Of a stretch of DNA of 64,000 bases, positions 11,251-22,359 are shown piece by piece. Position 1 is the first letter of the stretch. Each line of letters begins with the position of its first letter. The notes beneath the pieces were generated by a model. That model was not told where the DNA came from. It ran no database searches and worked only from the letters and a program-made list of their open reading frames with translations. The DNA lies in the NCBI GenBank assembly GCA_025200525.1, contig CM045770.1, forward strand, positions 129,484,200 through 129,548,199. The letters are read 5' to 3'. The DNA is from Camellia lanceoleosa. Taxonomy: Eukaryota; Streptophyta; Magnoliopsida; Ericales; Theaceae. The translations under genes and the position numbers were made by a program.

Positions 11251-11369
11251 AAGGAATCTTATTGACAAGCACTTTTGTAAGTATATTTTTCATAATTTAA
11301 TTTTCAAATCACCACAAGCATTTCACTTAATATGTCTGGTTGTGTTACAAACAATAAAATAGTTTGGTT

Positions 11370-12190
11370 CAAAAGACTTAAAAGGCCCGTTTTGGGGGGG
11401 GGGCGGAATTGCGAAATGACCATTGAAACTGTCGAAACTTAACACTGCCACAGGCTGCTTGTTCGAGCCTAAATAGACTTGTAGGAATAAACGGGATCTC
11501 AATTGGATTTCTGGTTAGAAAATTAAAAGAAAAATTGTAAAACAAAAGACTTAAAAGGCCCGTTTGAGGGGGGGTGAAATTGTGAAATGACCATCGAAAC
11601 TGTTGAAACTTGGCACGGCAGCTTGCTCAAGCCTAAATAGAGTTATAGGAACAAATGGGACGTCGATTGGATTTCCGGTTAGAAAATTAGAAGGAAAATT
11701 GTAAAACACAAGACTTAAAAGGTCCGTTCAGGGGCTGAAATTACTAAATGACCACCGAAACCGCTGAAACTTAGCACGGGCATCTTGCTCAAGCCTAAAT
11801 AGACTTGTAGAAATAAATGGGACCTCGATTGGATTTCTGGTTAGAAAATTAGAAGGAAAATTGTAAAACACAAGACTTAAAAGGTCCGTTCGGGGGCCAA
11901 AATTTCGAAATGACCACCGAAACCGCCGAAACTTAGCACGTGCAGCTTGCTCAAGCCCAAATAAACTTGTAGGAACAAATGAGATCTCGATTGGATTTCC
12001 TATTAGAAAATTAGAAGGAAAATTGTAAAACACAAGATTTAAAAGGCCCGTTCGGGAGGCCAAAATTGCGAAATGACTATCGAAATCACCGGAACTTAGC
12101 ATGGGCAGCTTGTTCAAGACTAAATAAACTTGTATGAGAAAACGACACCCCAATTGGACTTCCCGTTACAAAATTAAAATCAAAATTGTG
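11370..12190. repeat. Five tandem copies of a ~163-bp unit in the CACTA element
   Basis: Copies begin near 11376, 11546, 11710, 11872 and 12034. Each carries GACTTAAAAGG.CCGTT, AAATGACCA.CGAAAC, a CTTGCTCAAGCC.AAATA segment and ATTGGATTTC..GTTAGAAAATTA. The long minus-strand frame at 12153-11728 is only the repeat read backwards. Confidence 0.92.
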
Positions 12191-12269
12191 AAATTCATAC
12201 TGAGTTTTTTTTTTTTTTTTTGTCAATCTAATATTGTTTTTTCTTTTTCATGTGACAGATTGGCAATGA

Positions 12270-12530
12270 TGAAAAATAGTTCGGGCTGCATCAAAAGATT
12301 TGATTTTGTATTTTTGGAAATATTTTGACATAGGATTTTGCTAAATGACTTATGGATTAGATGTTTAGCATCAAAATATTTTGTTTTTTGTTTTTTCAAA
12401 TTTTTTGACATAGGATTTTGGTAAATGACTTGTGGGTTAGATATTTAGTATCAAAATATTTGATTTTGTGTTTTTGAAAATATTTTGACATAGGATTTGG
12501 TAATAGATTTGCGGGTTTGATGTTAATAGT
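12270..12530. repeat. Three AT-rich tandem copies of a ~80-bp unit
   Basis: Units share ATTTTGACATAGGATTTTG, AAATGACTT.TGG.TTAGAT and CATCAAAATATTTTG. They lie between the larger array and the CACTA subterminal zone. Confidence 0.85.
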
Positions 12531-12829
12531 TTGTAAGTACTTTTGTATGAATGTTTCAGATTGTTAGAGAATTGTAATTATGTTTATGGAGATGTTTAAT
12601 AGCTATTAATTTTGAATTATCATGAATGTCTTACACAGGTGTAGTACTATTTACATTGCATTTGTGTATATATTGTCTAGAGAAAAATAGGTGTTTTGGA
12701 TTATTTTCAACAGGAAAATTATTAAAATCCAAATTTGTGCAGTGAATGTTTAGTGACAGGTGATATTTTGGTCATAGTTAATATATTTGGCAACAACATA
12801 TTGTTTTTGTCACTAAAAGTTAGTGGCTA

Positions 12830-13202
12830 TTCCAAGAACTTTTAGCAACCAAAACTTAGTCGTCGCTAAAAATTTGATTTTTAACGACCAAATTAATTTT
12901 GTTGCTAAATACTACTTTTGGGGACGAATTTATTAGTCATTAAAACTACATAGCCTATCCAAATCTTAACCTTTTAGTGACAAATTAGAATTTTATAACA
13001 ACAAAATATATGATTCTTTATGACAAATTTTGCTTGTTGCTAAATGTCTACATACGGTGACAATTTATGATTTGGACACCAATACTTTTAGTGACAGGCC
13101 TTTGGCGACCAATTGGGTACTTGTCGCCGTTTCTTTTGGCCACGAAATTTGTACTTTTGGCAACCAATTTTCTAGCTGCCAATTTTACTTTTTGTTGTAG
13201 TG
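12830..13202 (+). other. CACTA subterminal motif zone and right terminal inverted repeat
   Basis: Short degenerate motifs such as AGTGACAAATT, GGCGACCAATT, GGCAACCAATTT and their complements recur every 20-50 bp, and the element ends TTTTTGTTGTAGTG at 13202. CACTA elements carry clusters of short subterminal repeats that bind the second transposase protein; that role is inferred here from position. Confidence 0.7.
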
Positions 13203-14560
13203 CTAGCTATTGTAGTTAAATATCAAACCACTAGCTACATGTAGCCAAGGAAAGAAGACTGAACAAATTAAATAAAGAATAGAGAGTTTTTTGGAGAGTG
13301 TATTTAAAAAAATGGTTAGCTAAAATAGAAAAATAAACTTTTAGTTAAAATTTAATTAAAATTTTGACTATTTTGATGGAGATGCTCTAACTCAATTTCG
13401 TTTTTTTCAAACTTGTTCTTATACTTTTGTATGTTCAATCTATTGAATTTATAAAGGTCGTTGTTTTTTGAGTTTATTTCCTCCTATTTATCTCTCTTCT
13501 TGATTTTACAAACTCCTTGGAGATTTTAAGTCCTCTTTAGTGAGAGAAAACAAGAATCAGGTCTTTTATCCCTTTGAGCGTCACACAATCTCCAATTTTC
13601 AAAAGTCAGATATTTTCCATCTCCATTTTCATACAACTTAGGCACTATTGTCTTGGCACGCCCGCATTTCACCACATCCTTCTGTGTTTTAGTCAAAACT
13701 ATATTTTTTGCACAGATAAAAATTTATTCTGAAAAGTGATTAATGGTTGAGATTTGATTTTTATATAATGAGATCCACAATTAAAATAATTCTCAACCAC
13801 CCATTGTGTGTTTTGGATATTTTTCTAAAATCATTTTTCGAGAAATAGCATTTTGAGTTTATCTAGACTGTCGTGAACCTTGCAATGAGCCCAAAAACCT
13901 ATTCAATTTTAGGTTCTAAACATCTAAAAATTCAAAGTGAATATATTGCAACTTGTAAACATAACCCCCTTTGGCATGGCTAAAAAAAATAATAAAATTG
14001 GGTCATTTGAGTTGAAAAAGAAAAGTCAATTAAGTTGAAATATCAAATGCCATGTATTCGAAGACCAAATCAAAAGGGCTCATTACTTGGACAATAGGTA
14101 GCACCGCCTTAATGACTAACTCACCAAAGATTGAGAAACAAGAAAAGAAAAGTGTCCCATTAAAATATATAATGTATACTTTCATATTATAATCTCGGGA
14201 GATGATATGATATATATCCCTTCAAAGTTTTATAAAGTGTGCATGATATGTATTTTTATGGTATATATTACATAATTATTTGTTAGAGTTACAACAATTT
14301 ACAATTCAAAAATAAAATATGTATATTGTTATAATTTTATATGTTTTTGTAATACTATTACACATTTTTTTAATTTAAATGTTTTTTAATAAAAAAATAT
14401 GTAACATTATCACAAAAATATATAATATTATCACAAAACATATAACTTCACTTTTAAATCATAAATTATAATAAATATATTAGAAAAAAAAAAAACACAA
14501 TATTTATCATTAAAGTACATAATAAGAATACATATGACATTGTCCTAATATCACTGCAAA
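13203..14560. other. AT-rich flank, no gene seen
   Basis: No coding frame, RNA gene or clear repeat was recognised. It is long A/T-rich DNA with poly-A and poly-T runs and is the distal upstream region of the gene fragment that starts at 14723. Confidence 0.6.
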
Positions 14561-14722
14561 AACGTGCAGTGATTCGGATGGACCACACCCATCACGTCAC
14601 AACTCTTCTTATAAATAACCCATTTGTCTTTATTTCAATCTACAAAAAATAGATCAAGTGCAATCTCTCTCCCTCTCAATTGTTCAAAAATCTATAAATT
14701 TTTCTCCCCATTACTCATAAAG
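14561..14722 (+). promoter_or_regulatory. Core promoter of the CAD-like gene
   Basis: TTATAAATAA lies at 14610-14619. Just upstream are GGACCACACCCATC, which resembles the AC-rich elements of phenylpropanoid promoters bound by MYB factors, and a CACGTCAC motif. A roughly 80-bp leader containing CAATCTCTCTCCCTCTC leads to the ATG. The promoter call rests on position and the TATA box; the AC-element reading is tentative. Confidence 0.55.
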
Positions 14723-14823
14723 ATGATGATAGGATCACATGAACAAGGGCAAATTCAGAAAGCAGTTGGATGGGCTGCCCGGGATTCATCAGGGATACTT
14801 TCTCCTTTCCATTTTACTAGAAG
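14723..14823 (+). CDS. First exon of a cinnamyl alcohol dehydrogenase-like gene (rest not found)
   Basis: The exon encodes about 33 residues ending in KAVGWAARDSSGILSPFHFT and Arg-Arg. The motif GWAARD.SG.LSPF.F.RR is the start of plant CAD/ELI3-type medium-chain alcohol dehydrogenases, zinc enzymes that reduce cinnamaldehydes in the cytosol. The exon ends at 14823 with a GTAATATT donor inside the second Arg codon. Two ATGs in a row (14723, 14726) could start it; the longer frame from 14624 is leader. Only 69 bp of intron follow before the G2 retrotransposon begins. No zinc-binding GHE motif or later exon was seen anywhere to the right in this window. It is either a gene with a giant, repeat-filled first intron or an orphaned fragment. 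Confidence 0.72.
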
Positions 14824-14892
14824 GTAATATTCCCAAATGTGCTTAATATTTGAATGTTTGGCCTAGATTTAAAATACTAATATAATATAAAT

Positions 14893-15456
14893 TGACAGGG
14901 ATAGGCCCACAAGGACCACGGCCCACCGTGAGTAAACCCAAGCCCACCATTTAGACCCCATTGCACAACCCGGTCAGTAAAACCCGGTACAGCTGGAGGC
15001 CAACTGAGCAGGAAAGGCCAATGATGCTCGGACACGTGACGGGTGCAGAACAGGCCATGTCAGCAGACAAAGATCTGCAAAGTTATTGCCACAGTACATC
15101 ACCATTAATGCAACCCATCACAGCATTTATTGCGACAACACCCCTCAGCCGGAATGGCGCCCCCTCACCCTGAACAAGACGAACCACGGCGTAAGCTTTT
15201 CGGTGGGAAGGTCGAGCAGTGAGGCAATGAAATGATTACCAAAGGATATAAGCAAAGCTCGAAGACAAGAGGAAGGTTAAGTTTTCTATCCCCTCTCTCT
15301 CTCTCTCTACATTTTGTCCATCACCTTTTCTAATTCATACACCGGAGGGCTCGCCGGGGGACTACCCCGTTCCCCGATTGAACTTGCTGCGGGTTATCGG
15401 TGGGCTTGAGGAGCTTGGATCGGTCTAGCCCATTCACGGGACGCACTGTATCATCA
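14893..15456 (+). mobile_element. 5' LTR of G2 (564 bp)
   Basis: Begins TGACAGGGATAGGCCC and ends ACTGTATCATCA, directly before the primer site. It has a CACGTGAC G-box at 15033, a GGATATAAGC TATA-like box near 15245 and a CT-rich leader (15290-15310). Confidence 0.88.
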
Positions 15457-15458
15457 GT

Positions 15459-15475
15459 TGGCGCCGTCTGTGGAA
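15459..15475 (+). other. Primer binding site of G2
   Basis: TGGCGCCGTCTGTGG starts two bases after the LTR, as expected of a tRNA-primed element. I could not assign the matching tRNA with confidence. Confidence 0.7.
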
Positions 15476-15557
15476 ACCGGTTTGTCCGTGCGCCAGTTGT
15501 GTTCATTGCCGCTGGAGACCCTTTTCCAGCAACCTTTTTCACCTCATCCGTCCGTGC

Positions 15558-17240
15558 ATGGTAACGACGGATCCATGGCTTCCCACCATAATCTTGCCGA
15601 TCACCGGACCGACCCTCCCAATCCAAACAACCCACCACGATGCTTCATCGAGCTCACCAGCAAAGATCAACCGTATGGCCGAACAAAACCGGGCCTTAAT
15701 CAATGCTCTACTCCAGCGGAACCTCCTATTCCTCCACCACCTCGGATATTCCACCCCACCCAGAACAAGTCCCGGACCATACTGTCCCACAACCCAGTCC
15801 TCCCAACTCGGGGGGCTTGCAACCCCCTCACCCACATATACATCCACCTCCTCTACCCCCGCGTCCATCAGTCATAGCCCCAGCTCCCGAGGGAGAAGCC
15901 AGTAGCGTCCAACATCTGTCTCCCTCTGGCGGTGACAACATTCCTCTTTGGGACGCTAAACTCCGAGCCATGAAACTCCAACTCCAAGGGGTCATGTAGA
16001 ACATCCAACATAAGCCCTCCACTACAGCAAACTCCCCATTTGTCGCCTCCATCCTAGACAAACCCCTACCCCCCAAGTTCAAAATGCCTACCATCGACCC
16101 CTTCGACAGAACAACCGACCCCGTCGACCACCTGGAGACCTACCGTACACTCATGATCCTCCATGCTTTCCCTGACAAAATCATGTGCCGAGCCTTTCCC
16201 GTGACACTGAAGGGGTCGGCTCGGCTATGGTTCAGCCAGTTGCCACCAGATTCGATCTCCACATTTCAACACCTCAGTGACTCCTTCCTGAGCCACTTCA
16301 TCGGGGCCCAACGCCAGCAACGTCCGGCGACCCAACTCCTCAACATCCGTCAGACCGAGGGGGAGTCACTGCGCAGCTTTGTCACTCGCTTCAACACCGA
16401 AGCCTTATAAGTTGCTGAAAATGACGATAAAGTCATCCTTACCGCCTTCATGGCTGGTCTGTGGTCATCCGATTTCCTCTTCTCCCTCTCTAAAAACCCC
16501 CCGACATCCATGGTAGCCTTGCTCTCCAAAGCCCAAAAGTACATGAACGCCGAGGATTCTCTAGCCGCTCGGCAGGACTCAACAACTAAATATCTAACCC
16601 CCAGAGAAAAGAGAAAAGACCAAGAACCCAGTAACACCCGGCATCATAATCAAACATCCCGCTATGCCGACCGACCTCCTCGCACCGACCGATCGGCACC
16701 AGTCAGACCCCCCGGTCGGTTCGAGCGATATACACCCCTCATACTCCCATGGAACAAGTTCTTAACCAGATCCAACGGGACTACCCCCTCAAGTGGCCTC
16801 TTCCTCCGCAGAACCCTTCAAACCGTAAAGACCAGTCCAAATATTGCCGTTTCCACCAGGACCATGGCCATAACACCGACGACTACATCAGCCTCAAGGA
16901 TCAAGTGGAGACCCTCATTCGCCAGGGGCGTCTAAGCCGATTCACAGACACCCGCCCTCAGCAGAGGCAAAGGACCGAGCCCCACAGAGACAATCACAGG
17001 CACACCTCCCCACGGCAACCAACTCAACCAGACCAGGGGCATGATCGACCCCCCCAACAACCTCGACTTCAAGGTAATCCACCTCGCTTGGTTGGTGAAA
17101 TCGAGTCATTTGGTGGTCTTGCTTGTGGGGACCATCTCGCTCGGCTCGGAGAGGCGAGCTTAGAAAAATCTGACAGGCTCGAGACAAGGCGTCGCCACGG
17201 TCGACCGACCCCCAGGCAACCCAAGCAGTGGACAGAGCCC
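15558..17240 (+). pseudogene. G2 gag
   Basis: The capsid core is clear: FKMPTIDPFDRTTDPVDHLE from about 16078, then LKGSARLWFSQLP and a C-terminal helix region (TQLLNIRQTEGESLRSFVTR). Upstream is a Pro-rich N-terminal part with MAEQNRALINALLQ near 15675. Downstream KYCRFHQDHGHNTDDYISLK (around 16845) is a reduced zinc-knuckle-like CCHC-type segment. Stops at 15997 (TAG) and 16408 (TAA) each replace a likely Gln codon, and the C-terminal part is in another frame. Gag forms the virus-like particle in related elements; this copy cannot. Confidence 0.82.
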
Positions 17241-17720
17241 ATTACCTTCACGGACGCCGACTGTGCAGGCATCCGTTATCCTCACGATGATCCCCTTGTC
17301 ATCTCCACTGTCCTCTCCAATTATAAGGTCAGACGAGTCCTCATTGACAATGGCAGCTCGTCGGACATCATCTTCCTCAACTGCTTCCATGCCGAAGATC
17401 GGGAAAGCACATCCCCCTCCAAACTCCTCTGGTTGGTTTCACCGGCGACCGGGTGACCTCTATTGGCTCCATTGATCTCCCCATCACCATTGGAGAGTAC
17501 CCACGGTAGACCACGAAGTTGCTTGCTTTCCTTGTTGTCGACTGCCCCTCTGCTTACAACATCATCCTCGGCCACACCGCCCCCAATGCCTTCCAAGCCA
17601 TCACATCCACCTACCACCTTGCCCTCAAGTTCCCTACTGATTTCGGGGTCGGAACAGTCAGAGGAGAACAGACCGTCGCTAGAGAATGTTATGTGGCCTC
17701 ACTTAAAGAGGTCAAACTGA
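17241..17720 (+). pseudogene. G2 aspartic protease
   Basis: VRRVLIDNGSSSDIIF (about 17329-17376) holds the aspartic protease active-site motif D-[NT]-G-S, preceded by ITFTDADCAGIRYPHDDPLVIS. After frameshifts the second half appears in another frame from 17519 (FLVVDCPSAYNIILGHTAPNA), then the linker ALKFPTDFGVGTVRGEQ. In related elements the enzyme cuts the Gag-Pol polyprotein. Confidence 0.78.
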
Positions 17721-19270
17721 AGGAGGCAATGATCATTGAAGGACTTGACGTCCGAGATGAGGGCAATGATCGAGGCGAACACTGGAGGAACTCGTCGAAG
17801 TTAACATCGATCCCACCAACCCTCAAAAGCGCCAAAATCGGCGGTCAATTACCTCCCAAACCAAGGCCGACCTCACCGCTCTCGACCCGAACACGAGAGG
17901 CGTCTTCGCTGGACTCATGCGGACATGCGGCATCGACCCTCTTTCATAACCCACGCCTCGATTTGAGCCTCATTTCCGACCTTACCGAGCAAAGGCAACG
18001 TATTTTCCATCGAGCGCAACAATCTCATAGCTGCAGAGGGTGACAAACTCCTCGAGGCCGGTTTATCGAAATGTGGATTATCCTAAGTGGCATCCAGCGT
18101 GGTCTGGTTACGCAAAAATAATGGCAAGTGGCGTCTCTGCGTCGACTACTCCGACTTGTACCGAGCTTGCCCCAAAGATAGCTATCCCCTCCCCCGCATT
18201 GATCTACTGGTTGGCGGCACGGCCGGTCATCAAAAGTTCAGCTTCCTGGATGCTTTTTCGGGTACAACCAAATCGTGATGCACTCATCCGACCAGGAACA
18301 CACATCTTTCATCACCGACCGGGGCACCTACCACTACCGTGTCATGCCGTTCGGACTAAAGAATCTTTGAGGCCACCTACCAGCGTTTAGTCAATCTGAT
18401 CTTCCACCATCGGATCGGACGGAACATGGAAGTGTATGTGGATGACATGCTAGTCAAAACAAACTCTCCTTGACCACCTTCTCGACCTACGGTGACTTTT
18501 GCTACCCTTCGCCAAATATCGGATGAAGCTCAACCCGAGAAGTGCGCCTTTGGCGTAGGATCACAGCAAGTTCTGGGTTTCATGGTCGGTCGGCGACATC
18601 GAGGCCAACCACGAAGATCAAGGCCTTGATTGAGATCACGATCACCCAAAACCGTTAAAGAGGTCCAAAGGCTCACCGTGAGTGGCGACCCTCAACCGTT
18701 TCATCTCCGCATAGCGGATAAGTGCCTACCATTTTCAAAGTCCTTGGCGAGACTTTTGAATGGACAAGCTGAATCGAAGAAGCCTTTCAGCAGTTAAAAG
18801 CGATTGCATGGCCAATCCTCTCCTTCTCTCACGAGCAATTCTGGGGTGAGCCCCTCTTCCTCTACCTAGCGATATCAAGCACATATGTCAGTGCGACCCT
18901 CGTCGAGAAGGGCGGCTCAGTCCAACGGCTGGTCTACTACATCAGTCGGGCTCTCAGGGGAGCGGAGCAGAACTACCCCCTATTAGAAAAGTTGTCCCTG
19001 GCCTTGGTCACCGCCTCCAGACGACTCTGCCCCTACTTCCAAACCCATTCCATAGTGGTTCTCACCGACCAGCCCCTGAAGAAGGTCATGCAGCAACCCG
19101 AGCTCTCAGGAAGACTCATGCAGTGGTCAGTAGAACTAAGCCAGTTCGACATCTCTTATCGCCCCCGGACAGCAATCAAGGGGCAAGCCGTAGCCGACTT
19201 CATCTTGGAATTCACCAATCCAGCCCCAACCACTAATCCTCCACCCCCACCAACTCCACCAGAGCCTGAA
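17721..19270 (+). pseudogene. G2 reverse transcriptase and RNase H
   Basis: Palm motifs are NGKWRLCVDYSDLYRACPKD and FPLP-like IDLLV (18120-18210), FSFLDAFSG (18237) and the catalytic YVDD (VYVDDMLVKT, about 18433). The connection to RNase H is LVYYISRALRGAEQNYPLLEKL (about 18930), followed by LTDQPLKKV and AVADFILEF. At least five frameshifts separate these blocks, most of them one- or two-base losses in GC-rich runs between 18400 and 18900. The YVDD itself is intact. Confidence 0.82.
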
Positions 19271-19282
19271 GATCCTCATTGT

Positions 19283-19640
19283 TAGACACTCAATGTTGAC
19301 GGCTCGTCTCGCAGGGAAGGAAGCGGGGCTGGCCTCATCCTCACATCCCCCGAAGGGGGTTATTTCAAATGTGCCCTCCGTCTCTTGTTTGCGGCCAACA
19401 ACAATGAGGCCGAATACGAAGCATTGATAGCAGGACTTCGTCTAGCCAAAGTCATTGGTGTTAGCCACATCCGCGTTCGATGACTCCCAACTTATCGTCG
19501 GCGGATCACGGGTGAATTCGATGCCAAGGATACCACAATGCGGACTTCTGAGGGACATGGCGCTCACCCTTGTTCGTCTCTTCAACACTTTCGGATCAGA
19601 CACATACCTAGGGCGGAAAACTCCAGCGAGATGAGATGGC
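19283..19640 (+). pseudogene. G2 archaeal-type RNase H (aRNH)
   Basis: LNVDGSSRREGSGAGLILTS starts near 19290 and NNNEAEYEALIAGLRLAK follows near 19400; these are the D-G-S and N-E-A-E-Y-E-A motifs of the extra RNase H acquired by Tat-lineage elements. A frameshift near 19480 ends the readable part. Confidence 0.8.
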
Positions 19641-20948
19641 CCGGTGGCCTCCGCCGACCAATCCGACCTCGGCCATGGAGTTCGCCTCGAATACCTAACT
19701 CACCGGCCATCTCACCCGACACGCAAGAAGTGCAATTCCTCGAGCGGAACCCATCTCTTGGGCATCCGACATCTTCCTCTTCTTGACCCTTTGGAGAACT
19801 CCCGGATGACCAACGGCGGTGCCAAGGTCAGAGCTCGGTCAGCTAACTACATTCTGGTCGACGGCCTCCTTTACAAGCGCGGTTTCTCACGACCGTATTT
19901 GCGATGTCTCAGCCCCGCCCAAGCAACCTATGTAATGCAAGAGATCCATGAAGGAATCTGTGGCAGTCATTCGGGTGGCAGGTCTCTCGCACACAAAGTA
20001 CTCCGTACAAGCTACTTCTGGCCGACCCTCAACAAAGATGCCTCTGATTTCGTGCTTAAATGCGACAAGTGCGGTAACCGCTAACATCCCCATGCTCCTC
20101 CCATGGTGATCACTCTCTGCGGCCCTTACAGATTAGCCAAATGGGGATCGACTTGGTTGGTCCACTTCCCTTGGTCGAGGCGGACCAAGTTCGCAATTGT
20201 TGCCATTGATTACTTCACCAAGTGGGTCGGCGAGAACCCTCGCCATAATCACCGGCGGAATACCACCAAGTTTATCGGCAATCGATTGTCTGCGATTTGG
20301 CATCCTCGGGCCATCGTCTCCGACAACGGCAAGCAGGTTCGACAATGCTAAATCTGAAATTTTGTGCGGATCTCCAAATTCAACCATGCTTCTCTTCCCC
20401 GGTCATCCCCAAGCAAATGGCCAAGTTGAGGTCACCAACCGCTCTTTCACGAAGATCATCAAAACTAAGCTCGAAATTTGCTAAAGGCCTCTGGTGAGGA
20501 ACTACCACATGTACTCTGGGCTTACCGAACCCTTTGCGGGACTCCTCTTGGGAAACCCTTTTAAGCAACATATGGTATTTGGTGGTCATTCGGTAGAAGT
20601 CGGTCCCCACCCCAGGTCTTACATCCGGATCTCGCCTCAGCGAAGAACTCCGTCGGCGGACACTGGACCTCATCGAAGAGCTCGAGAGGCTGCTTTGTCA
20701 GTTGGCCGTGCCGGTGAAAATGAGAACACACTACAATGAGAGTCCGACCACGGGAGTTTTCGATGGGGACCTCGTCTTGAGAGAAGCAACTCTTGCCACC
20801 AAGAATCGTCCGAGGGCAAACTAGCGACCAAGTGGGAGGGACCTTCGTTGTGAAGGCCCGCCTGACGAGCACTTCGACTTCAAGACATGGATGGCCGAGA
20901 CCTTCCCCATCCTGGAATGCTGAACATTTGAAGCATTACTATCAATGA
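19640..20948 (+). pseudogene. G2 integrase
   Basis: The zinc-binding HHCC part is visible as EIHEGICGSHSGGRSLAHKV, then YFWPTL and KCDKCGN (19940-20080). Core pieces are AIVAIDYFTKWV (about 20198), AIVSDNGKQ (20310) and GHPQANGQVEVTNR (20400). The polyprotein ends with WNAEHLKHYYQ and a stop at 20946-20948. Several frameshifts separate the blocks, so no functional integrase is made. Confidence 0.8.
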
Positions 20949-21079
20949 ACCCTTACTTTTGTATTGTCAAATTTGTTGTATTTTCCTTTTTCAATACATA
21001 ATACAAATATCGACTGGAGTTCCAACCTTATATAACTCAACTGCCTGAATGTCGCTTCCATGAAACTTTCATTTGCAGC

Positions 21080-21690
21080 ACCACTTTCAAAAGCCTCAGT
21101 CCGACCTGAGCACTTACAAAAGCCTCGGCCAGACCGAGCACTTTCAAAAGCCTCAGTCCGACCTGAGCACTTACAAAAGCCTCGGCCAGACCGAGCACTT
21201 TCAAAAGCCTCAGTCCGACCTGAGCACTTTCAAAAGCCTCAGCCCGACCTGAGCACTTTCAAAAGCCTCAGTCCGACCTGAGCACTTTCAAAAGCCTCAG
21301 CCCGACCTGAGCACTTTCAAAAGCCTCAGTCCGACCTGAGCACTTTCAAAAGCCTCAGTCCGACCTGAGCACTTACAAAAGCCTCGGCCAGACCGAGCAC
21401 TTTCAAAAGCCTCAGTCCGACCTGAGCACTTTCAAAAGCCTCAGCCCGACCTGAGCACTTTCAAAAGCCTCAGTCCGACCTGAGCACTTACAAAAGCCTC
21501 AGTCCCACCTGAGCACTTTCAAAAGCCTCAGTCCCACCTGAGCACTTTCAAAAGCCTCGGCCAGACTGAGCACTTACAAAAGCCTTGGCCAGACCAAGCA
21601 CTTTGAAAAGCCTCAGTCCGACCTGAGCACTTACAAAAACCTTGGCCAGACTGAGCACTTTCAAAAGCTTAAGTCCGACCGAGCACTTTC
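21080..21690. repeat. 29-bp minisatellite after G2 pol
   Basis: About 21 head-to-tail copies of a unit with core GAGCACTTTCAAAAGCCTCA followed by GTCCGACCT. Two variants alternate (CAGTCCGACCT and CGGCCAGACC), giving higher-order blocks. There are no unique spacers. It lies between the convergent ends of the sense pol and the antisense gene. Confidence 0.95.
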
Positions 21691-21699
21691 GAACATCAG

Positions 21700-22359
21700 A
21701 AGACCCAGTGAAGCAAGTACCAGCATAGCTTTGGGAGAACACTTAGTCACAAGTTAAGGTCACAAAATTTTACAACATCTCTACTTAGTCAAATTCCAAC
21801 AATGTTCCCCAACTTCTCCCCTACAGGTTTACCATTGCCCCTTTAGTTACAATTTAAAATTTACTTTCCTGCCCTCATTCATTGAATTTTTACACAAGTC
21901 CAATCTCTCTCTGCATGAAGGAATTATATCAGTTCACTCTTACTCTGCGTGATGAAATTTTTAATTTAACAATTCGAATTTACAAGTTCTAATTCAAATT
22001 CAAATTCACAAGTTCATCCTCTTCAACTTATCAGTCCAACTTTATCAATCCAATCTCACAAGTTCAAATTCACTTGGCTCACTTAGCTCAAGTTCACTCT
22101 GTCATGAAATCGAATTTTCTCATAAGTTCATTACTCGTTTTTATTACAAGCACTTCTCCATTTCAAACACACCAAGCAAATAAACACAGCTAATTGCAAG
22201 ACATAAATAGAGTTTTATTCATTCGCAAAATGTGTACATCAGTTTATTACAATACTTCCAAAAAAAAAATGTGTGTATACAAGGACTAAACAAAAATCTT
22301 TCAAGTACATTTATTTTCAAATCACTCCCCCTCCTCACTGGAAATGAGATCTGCCTCCT
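21700..22359. other. AT-rich spacer, no gene seen
   Basis: No coding frame was recognised. It separates the minisatellite from the end of the antisense gene and would hold its 3' untranslated region. Several plus-strand TTTATT words (AATAAA on the gene's strand), for example near 22215, could serve as polyadenylation signals. Confidence 0.5.

Larger units (their letters stand above)
7856..13202 (+). mobile_element. Degraded CACTA (En/Spm) transposon
   Basis: Two broken CACTA genes (TNP2 C-terminus at 8.7-9.3 kb and a Transposase_24 gene at 9.7-11.25 kb) are followed by internal tandem repeats, a subterminal zone full of short motifs and a right terminus TTGTTGTAGTG ending at 13202, the complement of CACTACAA. 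CACTA elements end in CACTA or CACTG and make 3-bp target duplications; CTA at 13203-13205 would be the right copy. No left terminus or transposase catalytic core was found, so the left part is deleted or buried in 7856-8685. The left boundary given is only the limit of the chromovirus. Confidence 0.78.

Noticed and set aside
11728..12153. 141-codon minus-strand frame with repeated VFYNFPSNF
   Set aside because: Reverse reading of the 163-bp CACTA repeat.
13660..13870. Possible MITE in the flank upstream of the CAD-like exon
   Set aside because: Some inverted words were seen but no consistent terminal repeats or target duplication.
15539..15868. Minus-strand frame over the start of G2 gag
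   Set aside because: Shadow of the Pro-rich gag leader on the opposite strand; no family motif, unlike the true antisense gene at 22.4-24.9 kb.
21080..21690. CRISPR-like array of 29-bp repeats
   Set aside because: Repeats are head to tail without unique spacers, in plant nuclear DNA between retrotransposon genes. It is a minisatellite.
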